From: Chytriomyces cf. hyalinus JEL632
Lineage: Eukaryota; Chytridiomycota; Chytridiomycetes; Chytridiales; Chytriomycetaceae
Length of the DNA stretch: 64,000 nt
Reading direction: 5' to 3'
Assembly: GCA_025435555.1 (NCBI GenBank)
Contig: JAIWWG010000003.1
Coordinates: 558,001 to 622,000 of the forward strand
Positions 57,045-64,000 of the stretch are shown here, in pieces. The notes beneath the pieces are model-generated. The model saw only the letters and a list, made by a program, of their open reading frames with translations, did not search any database and was not told the DNA's origin. Made by a program: the position numbers and the translations under genes. The first letter of the stretch is position 1, and each line of letters starts with the position of its first letter.

Positions 57045-57278
57045 ATGCCAACATACCCATCCACCGACACTCACCACTATCCATCAACTGCAACGGCACC
57101 ATCACATGTCGCGTACTACCCAAGACGCTTCTCGAGCATATTTGCTTCCTCCGAGTTCAACCAGGGCCGGTTGCCGCATGCGCCGTACAGTATCGAACCA
57201 GCCGCGATGTTTGAGCAGCAGGGGCCTCGTTCGGCTGCGTTTGACCCGTCGTTTAAATCGAGGTTTTCACGTCGGTGA
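57045..57278 (+). CDS. Small Tyr/Pro/Ser-rich protein
   Basis: One exon of 77 codons from ATG 57045 (MPTYPSTDTHHYPSTATA). It continues HVAYYPRRFSSIFASSEFNQ and ends FDPSFKSRFSRR. AATAAA occurs about 30 nt after the stop. It has no signal peptide, Cys or domain. The ATG, stop and polyadenylation signal make a small gene plausible; conservation is unknown. Confidence 0.4.
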   Translation: MPTYPSTDTHHYPSTATAPSHVAYYPRRFSSIFASSEFNQGRLPHAPYSIEPAAMFEQQGPRSAAFDPSFKSRFSRR

Positions 57279-57781
57279 AAAAAATCTGTTCTTTGTCTTG
57301 CTCCTGTGAATAAACTTCAATTGCCTTCTTCTGTTATGAGTTGGATCCATTTCGTTTTATTCCGATGCAGGAAGCGTGAAGTTTAGAATCCACTCGCAAA
57401 AAGGGCTGCTTGATGGGCTGGCAAGGTTGGAGATACCTGGAGTCGAAGTGGGATGTTTGATAGGGGCGAAGGTCATTTCATCCGCATCTTTACACAGCAA
57501 AACCATCACGAAAACTGCACATACGTTTCATGGAATCATTGACAAGACTCCATATGCGGTGCGTGAGAAAGCCAATGAAATAAATCTGAACACATGACTC
57601 CAAAAAAAAAACTCCCTTTCTGACCAGTCACACACCTGCGCTGAGATATATCAGGTGGCATGTTCAACAACCAAAATGGGATTTATGAAAAAAGACATAG
57701 TTCAATACGATCCGCCGTCCCCCATTACCCCTCACCAATCATGCTTTTTTTTTATAAAATGTGCCCCTTTTTTCAAAACTC
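57279..57781. other. Intergenic gap, no supported gene
   Basis: A 73-codon plus-strand open frame (57376-57597) lacks an ATG start. I could not link it to the small upstream gene by a plausible intron. The final 100 nt are the 3' flank of the deubiquitinase gene. Confidence 0.35.
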
Positions 57782-60328
57782 TCATGCTCCTTCGGATGAG
57801 TCTACGTGCTCGTAAAACAAAATATACGCTTGTTGCTTCAACACCTCCTCCAACGTAGTCAACTTGACAACCGAATCGCTTGCATAGATCCAAAACTCCC
57901 TCCCCTTCACAACCGACGTGAAACTTTCAGGCAACTCCACATCATCTGGAACTTTTACGCGCACATACGCTACATAATGTCCGCCAAACAAGGATCCCGC
58001 ATGTACAACGACTCCGTACAGTCGGTAGAGCCCGTTGTTGACGTTTCTCCACTGCGGCGCAACTACAACATCCTCAGCGACGGCAGGACCGCCAGTCGAA
58101 CTTTTGCGCATCAGTTTTTCGACAACTTCATCGGGACTCAGGTACATGCCCATATCCAAAATTTCATCAAACGCAACATGAACATCGAGTTTCTTGGACC
58201 TCCCAGAACTTCCAACGCGTTCAAAGCGCTTTAAATGCAGCGCAAGGACTTTCGGGAATTGGTGAATCAAATATCGTTTCACTCCGTTCGTTAGAATCTG
58301 AGGCTTTTTGACTTGTGGCTGCGGAGGTGCCATGCTGCTTGTTAACGGAATATGCTGTGTTACAGTGTCCAATGGGAGTGTATCTTCAACGACCAAGCTA
58401 TCATCCAAGTCTGAATCAGCTTCGTCATAGTTTTGGTCAAAGTTCACGACCACAACATTGCTATTATCGGAAGTATCGCTCAATTCGTCGGTGAGAAGGT
58501 CAGCCGTATTTGGTGTGAGATTCAGCTGGACAGGTCTCGAAGACTGCGTTTCAGCAGATAAATCGGGAGTCGAAGCGTTTGGAAAGCCGGTTGTCGTTGG
58601 CGGAAGCCCGTTACATTTTTCGCACACTAATCCGTTGGATCCCTCCAAAATATCACAAGATAGGAAATTTTCGAGGCATTTTGCAAGCGATAAACTTTTC
58701 GAAGTTGGTTGAGCAACACTGCCTGCGGGAAGACCTTGCTGCGCAGACACGGTATCAATTGCTCGAAAAAGCCGCTCCGTGAGTTGAACTTGTGCGGCAT
58801 TCCTTTGTGGTGGAGATGCGCTCGGTCCTGGTTTCAAAAGGTTTGATTCACTTTTGGATAGTTTTGGGTCCGAGACGGACAAAGACATGTTGAGTTTCTC
58901 AATTGCAGCCTCTAAATTCGAATCCGAATTGATCTGGAATGGACTTGGAGGTCTTGAGTTTGATGGAGTGGCTTTTTTGGAGCCGGATGGTGTCAACTTG
59001 TTGACAAGTTTCATCATCTGGAAAAACGTGGATAAGGGAATAAGGGAGCATTAAATTCAACCATGACGAAAAAAACACCAAACATACCCCTTTCTTTTTA
59101 TCGCTCGAACTTTCTCCCGCCATAATCAAGGACAAACTCAAGTCGAGAAACTCTTCGAACCGATACGTAACACTGCGACAAGATGCGCACAACACAACAC
59201 TCACAAGTTTGCCCCCAAACACAGTATCCACAAATATGCTTCCAAAATCCGCACACCCCGGTTCACCCATGCGGATTTCTTTTCCATTCTCATCGCGCGG
59301 CGTTTGCTCATCTTTAATTCCTCCAAGCAAGGTTCGAAGCAATTCGTGTGCATCTTGTTGTCCCATCGACCGATATATTTCAAACTTGGTTTTCAACTGC
59401 GTAAACACGCCGACAGGGCTGACTGTCGGTGCGGTGCCACTTCGAAATTGGATCTTGACAACGTTCAAAAAATTCAGAAACGCTGCAGCAGAATGTTTTG
59501 TTTTTCAGTCATTTTCGCAGTGCATTCAGTACCGTCACGCAGGTCAGATACCTTTCGAAAGTGCTTTAGGAACAACATCGTCCACTTTTGGGCCTGGCAG
59601 AGCCAATCCGTTTTGATAATATGGCGTCAAAGCGTCCGTGTAAACCATGCACTGCATCACGCTGTTGAAGAAGCACGTATTCCCAAGATTCAAAAGTCCC
59701 GGCGACGGTGGTTTAATTTTCGTCTTTTTCGAGAACGAAGCCGTCAAGTCTCTTGTGTCTGTGGGGGACGGAAAGCGTCAGCGATAAGAAAATAATAAAT
59801 AAACCTTTGCCAATTAACGCACCGGCCTTTGGCAGCATTATCACTTTCTTTGCAGATGAAGACGAAGCAATCAGCGCCTTGACCTCTGCCACCAGTGGAT
59901 TCCTCAATCCCTCATGAACGACAAAGTCGTCGCATTCATAGCACCACACTTGCGGCGTGCCTTGGTTGATGGACGCAACAAGACAATGCGTTTCCTTCGA
60001 AAGAGAGTCTTTTGCAGATTTCCAATGCTCCAAGGCGTGTTTTGCGTCGGAGGAACCACATCCAATTAGCCCGCACCGCAGACAAATCCACAACGCATTC
60101 TCCGCATTCGATTTGCAACTCTTAGCATTGCAAAGTTTTCAACAAGGTTTGGAGAGTCAGCTCGTGGAAGGGATAGGATAGTTCATAATCAGTGCTCACC
60201 CCACACTTTGCCCGCGACAGTGAGCCGGACACCGTTTTCGACAACTTGCGGATGTTGACGCCGGTTGCCAGATGGTTGCACTTGCGTACCGGTGGGAGCA
60301 ACGACCCCGGTCCGTCCAACATGTCCAT
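57782..60328 (-). CDS. Ubiquitin-specific protease with ZnF-UBP, USP16/USP45 type
   Basis: Start ATG 60328 (MDMLDGPGSLLPPVRKCNHL). The ZnF-UBP domain spans exons 1-2: CNHLATGV, then WICLRCGLIGCG, HALEHWKS, THCLVASI and WCYECDDFV. The catalytic domain has the Cys box LLNLGNTCFFNSVMQC (near 59690), GQQDAHELLRTLLGG (near 59360), CASCRSVTYRFEEFLDLSLS, and the His box VVVHAGSLFGGHYVAYVR (near 57960) with WIYASDSVV. Between them lies an acidic disordered insert (VVNFDQNYDEADSDLDDSLV). It removes ubiquitin; USP16 acts on histone H2A and ribosomes and USP45 in DNA repair. Introns are near 60190-60110, 59820-59755, 59555-59485 and 59095-59015. The catalytic motifs are complete. Confidence 0.92.
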
Positions 60329-60394
60329 CTCCCAACAGTGGATAAATTTACTTTTAATGATGTTTAAATAATGAGCAAGGTCCTTCCGCTTTTG

Positions 60395-61392
60395 TTATGA
60401 CAGTTCATAGCTGGATGTGGACGAGCCTTGCGGCTTCCAGTTCGGAGGCATCCCATATACTTTCTGCACAACGCGCGGCAGACGGTCCCTGATGTCCGAG
60501 CTGAACCAGCAAACAAGCACAGGCGCCACAACCACATCCGCAGCAACTCCAAAATCACTAACCACTCGAAACCAAAACGTGGTTGTTTCTCCCAACGTCC
60601 ATATTGACTGCACAATCTGATAAATCAACTTTGGAACGTAACAAGCCGTCAGACTCAGTGACATGACGATGCACCGTTTTATGAGCCGCTTTTGAAGAAC
60701 TTCTGACTCTGAAATCCCGAGACTTTCGGCTAGCTTTTGAGAGGCGTAACGGTAGCAGCTAAAGTATAATGCGGACATGGTGACGAGTGTGAAGATGGAA
60801 CCAGAGGCAATGAGAAGAAGCCAGATGGTCTTCTGTGGCTCGTTCTGCGGACTGACCAAGTCATACGTGGGCTGTGTGCGATGCCAGTTAGGAAGTGACC
60901 AGTTCATAGAATCAAGAAACAAGTGCATACCGACGTTGCGAAGAGAGACAGAATTGCGACTATCCACGCAGTGATCCAGACAAAGACTCCCACAAAGAGG
61001 GACCCGCCTCCATTCGGAAACAGATCCTTGCGCACGAGCACGAACCGCTCAATGGCAATCAACAGATTGCACAGAAAGATGCAGATGGCGAACGAAGACA
61101 GGCACGCCGCAACACACCGCCAAAACACCTGTGGCCCGTAATGCAGCGAGACAAGATACCGTATGGACTGGAACGAGGACCATGCAAACGTGACAAGCAT
61201 CAGGAACAGAATGATTCGGTCGAGCCGGATCTTGGTGACCTGGTGCCGCAGAATGACCATTGAGATGTAGCCGTTCATGAGCATGCCGAGGAGGTAGACG
61301 GGCACGTTGAGCGTGTAGACGGGCCAGAAGAGCGGGTCGCTCTCGGGCGACTCAGTCCAGTAGGCAAGATATTGCGATGGGTCCGCAGCCAT
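60395..61392 (-). CDS. Seven-TM receptor-like protein D
   Basis: Start ATG 61392 (MAADPSQYLAYWTESPES). TM1 is LNVPVYLLGMLMNGYISMVI; TM3 ends CNLLIAIERFVLVRKD (E-R-F). After TM4 (WITAWIVAILSLFATS) an intron of about 60 nt (gtatgc...cacacag) joins to PTYDLVSPQNEPQKTIWLLL. TM6 is VMSLSLTACYVPKLIYQ; TM7 is VAADVVVAPVLVCWFSSDIR. The tail ends SSTSSYELS. It lies next to receptor E with the same strand, intron position and extracellular loop 2 motif, so they form a second tandem pair. Confidence 0.82.
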
Positions 61393-61523
61393 CTTCCAAG
61401 GAAATTATAAATTTTTCATGATTGAACAATATCAAACAGTAAAACGGGTTCAGACTCGCGACTTATTATATTCAAACGTTCTCCCTTCTCTACCCTTTTG
61501 ATAATATACAGCTTGCTCATCTC

Positions 61524-62543
61524 TCAGTAACTGATGGACGACACCGTCTCAAACCCATCATCCTCCTCCTCCTCTTCCACCTGCGCCAGCGACTTGTCCG
61601 AAGGCAGATTGGGCTTCCTCCGAAACGACGTATACAACACGGACCGAATATCCGCCCGGAAATAACAAATCAACAGCGGAGTGACAATCGAATCCAGCGA
61701 AACAAAAATGTCCGCAACAACCCTTGCCCAGAACCACGTTGCGTCTTCCAAAGGGACCGCCTTTGCCACGGTCCATAGAATTGTCGCTGGTAGGTAGGCA
61801 ATATACAAGGTAGAAGACATGAGCAGACAGTTCCAGAGAACGTGACGCTCGTTGCGGCGGCTAATATCGCTGTTCTTGGTGTCACGTCGCAGCGTGCTGG
61901 AGGTGTGCAGGAAGGTGCAAGTGTACAAGTAGGACACAATGATCAGAGTCACGATGCCGCATCCAGGGTTCAGAGCCAGCCAGATGGAGTTTTGCAGTGG
62001 CAGCGATGGCGACATCAAGTCTTCGGTTGGCTGTTTTGAAGATTAATTTAAGCACGCCCAGTCTTCATGAAACAGCAACTCAACTGAGGTTGTAAACACT
62101 GCCAAGTTCCCAGCCAGAAACAACACGCACGACAGCATCACCCATCCAACATACCCCCGATTCGAGTCGTACGTGGCCTTGTCAAACAGGAGAAAGTTGT
62201 ACCGCTCAAACGCCAACAGCAAATTGAAGTGCAAAGTCATTATGACGAAGCAGCATGTCCCGCACGCCACTACTTGCCAGTACGCTTGTGATCCGTAAAA
62301 TAGGGCACCAAGATGCATGGAGACAATGAACAGTCCGAAACAAAAGAGCACGCTGAGTAGAAGCGCCATGATTTTATGCATCCGAGTCACCAGCAGTTTG
62401 GAAGGGACTCGGAAGATGGCGGCAAGCAAGGTTCCGTTCAGAATCAGGCTCCACAGATAGATGGGAATGATGGCATAGTAGATGAGTGGAAACAGAGCGT
62501 TCGTTTCGGGGCGGGACGCTGTCAACGGTGGTGTCCTAAGCAT
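61524..62543 (-). CDS. Seven-TM receptor-like protein E
   Basis: ATG 62543 (MLRTPPLTASRPETNALF) is preferred; the open frame upstream lacks an ATG. TM1 is IIPIYLWSLILNGTLLAAIF; TM3 ends LHFNLLLAFERYNFLLFD (E-R-Y). TM4 ends LAVFTTS; an intron (gttgag...aaaacag) joins to PTEDLMSPSLPLQNSIWLAL, exactly as in receptor D. TM6 is LLMSSTLYIAYLPATILW; TM7 is VSLDSIVTPLLICYFRADIR. The C-tail has an acidic stretch (VEEEEEDDGFETVSSISY). Two exons. Together with D it defines a subfamily marked by PTxDLxSP in loop 2. Confidence 0.82.
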
Positions 62544-62648
62544 TTTGGACTGAGAGGCTTGAAAATCTTGTTGCGAAACTGGTTTTTGGCAAAATACATT
62601 TTCCAAGCGCAACCCTCAAAAAACTCATTCGGCAATATATTTTAAAAT

Positions 62649-64000
62649 CTAGTGGTGCCCTCCTTCAATCTCCCTCGCAATGGCTGCTTCCAAATCAAAG
62701 TCTTCTATATCTTCATCATCATCGCCGGATTCATCCACCGAACTGACATCCTCATCCTCTTCACTCTCTTCAAGCACATCCTCATACGCTGGCACTGCCC
62801 CCCACCGCGGGGTATCTTCGACACCATCAAACCAGTACCCACTCGCAATAGAATCCATCGACATTCTTCTCCCCATATTCCGGATACTTCTCGGCCTGCT
62901 GAGACTATCCTCATAATCGTCGACATCTTCACTCTCACTCGATTCCAATAGTGCGTCAACGTATCCAAAATCATGCAGTTGCTGCTGTCGCTGATATTTC
63001 TCAACAACAAAGTTGCGAGTCACTTGGGGAAGATTCATGCCTCCTCCGTCTCCATCACTGTCTTCGACAAAGGTTTGACTCAATTCTGAAACAAGAGCTG
63101 CGTCCGATCGTTTTTGCTTTTTTCTGCTAATCGCACTTGTTGCGCGACGTGTTTTCGTTGGCGTTGAGATTTCAGATGGAATCAGTTCGTCTATAAACTC
63201 GAGCGCGTCTTCTTCTTCTTGCCCAGAGTCACTGTCGCTGAACCAAACAAGCTCATTTTCTTCATCCTGAACTGATTCATTTGTGTTTCCTTGCTCAATC
63301 TCCGAAGCTTCTTCTGGTACAATTCGGATGCGGTTTTTCGACGCGTGTTTCAAAAGAATTCGTTGCTCTTGAGACGCAATTTCAACGCTTAAAAGGCATG
63401 CCGGGATTTGAACTGAAACTAGAAACACGTTTTCCGGTGTCAAATCGCACTGATTCGACAAATGAGCGGTTGCGTTTGGATGAACGGGCGGGGGGAATAC
63501 GGATGTAATGCTGCTGAGCGCATTTTCTGGAAACAGTGATTTTAAGGCTGGAGATGGTCCACACACGAGATAGAGGCCAATGCACTTCACATATGCGAGA
63601 TCGTACGTTTCATCTAATTTTTTTTTTTTTTTTTTTTTTTGTTTACTTTCGGATTGAGCGAAATTGCGGAAACAGGTTTCAGCGTTCCATGTCACCACAA
63701 GCTTACCATTCACATCTTTTGAGGGAATCAGTCCAACGGGCGCATGAAATTGCGTCCACCATTTTCCTCGATCATGCCATAATTCAGAGTCACCATCCTC
63801 TTGCTTAGATCTGCAAAAAGTGGTATCGTATTCATAACCTTTGTCTTGGCAACCAAAAAAATGACACAAATTTCCCCTCACCTAATCTCAAGGATATAAT
63901 GCACCAGCTTATTCCAAGTCCAAAAATCACCTTGAACAAAGTCAAGCCGCCGTGCCAAAATCCCCATAATTTCCAACACAGCCGCAATCCATGGAGACGT
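62649..64000 (-). CDS. Partial gene with acidic C-terminus, unidentified
   Basis: The 5' part lies beyond the right edge. The visible first exon (64000-63882) reads TSPWIAAVLEIMGILARRLD and DFWTWNKLVHYILEIR. An intron (gtgagg...tttgcag) leads to SKQEDGDSELWHDRGKWWTQ and FHAPVGLIPSKDVNGKLVVT. After an A-run the frame continues DETYDLAYVKCIGLYLVCGP. The last 230 residues are largely acidic and disordered (DSDSGQEEEDALEFIDELIP, ESEEDEDVSSVDESGDDDED), ending DLEAAIAREIEGGHH. I do not recognise the family. The acidic tail is common in nuclear or nucleolar proteins. Confidence 0.55.
63616..63640 (-). repeat. A-run (about 22 nt) in partial gene
   Basis: On the coding strand the run lies between gtaaac and attag. 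Read through, it encodes a Lys run (SKQKKKKKKKLDE). Removed as a 36-nt intron, it gives SENETYDL. Both keep the frame. Confidence 0.85.

Noticed and set aside
57376-57597. 73-codon ORF after the small Tyr/Pro protein
   Set aside because: No ATG, and no intron model joins it in frame to the upstream exon.

Overview
The window looks like nuclear DNA of a zoosporic fungus, most likely a chytrid (Chytridiomycota). Nearly every gene is broken by short GT-AG introns of about 50-90 nt, and intergenic gaps are small. Fungal signature proteins (Mgm101, an Rgd2-type RhoGAP, a HAM1-like lipid-binding protein, Alg1) sit beside proteins kept by flagellate or crawling lineages (CYFIP/Sra-1 of the WAVE complex, SCAI, an ADIP-like coiled coil, fringe-type glycosyltransferase). 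The taxon is inferred from gene content only; no rRNA or other marker is present.

Layout. 0-8.5 kb: an ADIP-like coiled-coil gene cut by the left edge, an F-BAR/RhoGAP gene, a long coiled-coil gene, and a GT31 glycosyltransferase with a PAN-like tail. 8.9-16 kb: a HAM1-like gene carrying a 36-nt minisatellite and a poly-Gln tract, then a secreted subtilase. 16.6-19.1 kb: two tandem seven-TM receptor paralogues. 19.5-31.8 kb: a universal stress protein (USP), SCAI, a candidate structured RNA on the minus strand (RNase P/MRP-like), CYFIP, a UIM protein and MGM101. 32-37 kb: a second USP, a retinol-dehydrogenase-type SDR, a small membrane protein, a secreted Q/P/A-rich protein and a third USP. 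37-45 kb: poly(A)-binding protein, a disordered basic protein and a frameshifted relative of it, a Q-rich coiled-coil gene and mitochondrial ketoacyl-ACP synthase. 45-54 kb: a Cys-tailed small protein, an SR splicing factor, a lactonase-fold protein, a C3HC zinc-finger protein, an Atg22-like transporter and ALG1. 54-64 kb: an orphan gene, a third receptor, a USP16/45-type deubiquitinase, two more receptors and a partial acidic-tailed gene.

Themes. (1) Five seven-TM receptors in 46 kb share an E-R-[FY/F] end of TM3 and a TM7 ending L-x-x-[YW]-F-x-x-[DS]-[IL]-R, and look like a rhodopsin-like expansion. (2) Three USP genes each carry TGA(G/C)TCA sites in the proximal promoter, suggesting shared bZIP control. 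(3) CYFIP, the F-BAR RhoGAP and SCAI point to actin-based shape change. (4) The 0.9-kb gap between SCAI and CYFIP holds nested helices and tetraloop hairpins in the order expected of RNase P/MRP RNA. Exon junctions were inferred by eye from frame changes and splice consensus; gene spans are firmer than individual splice sites.
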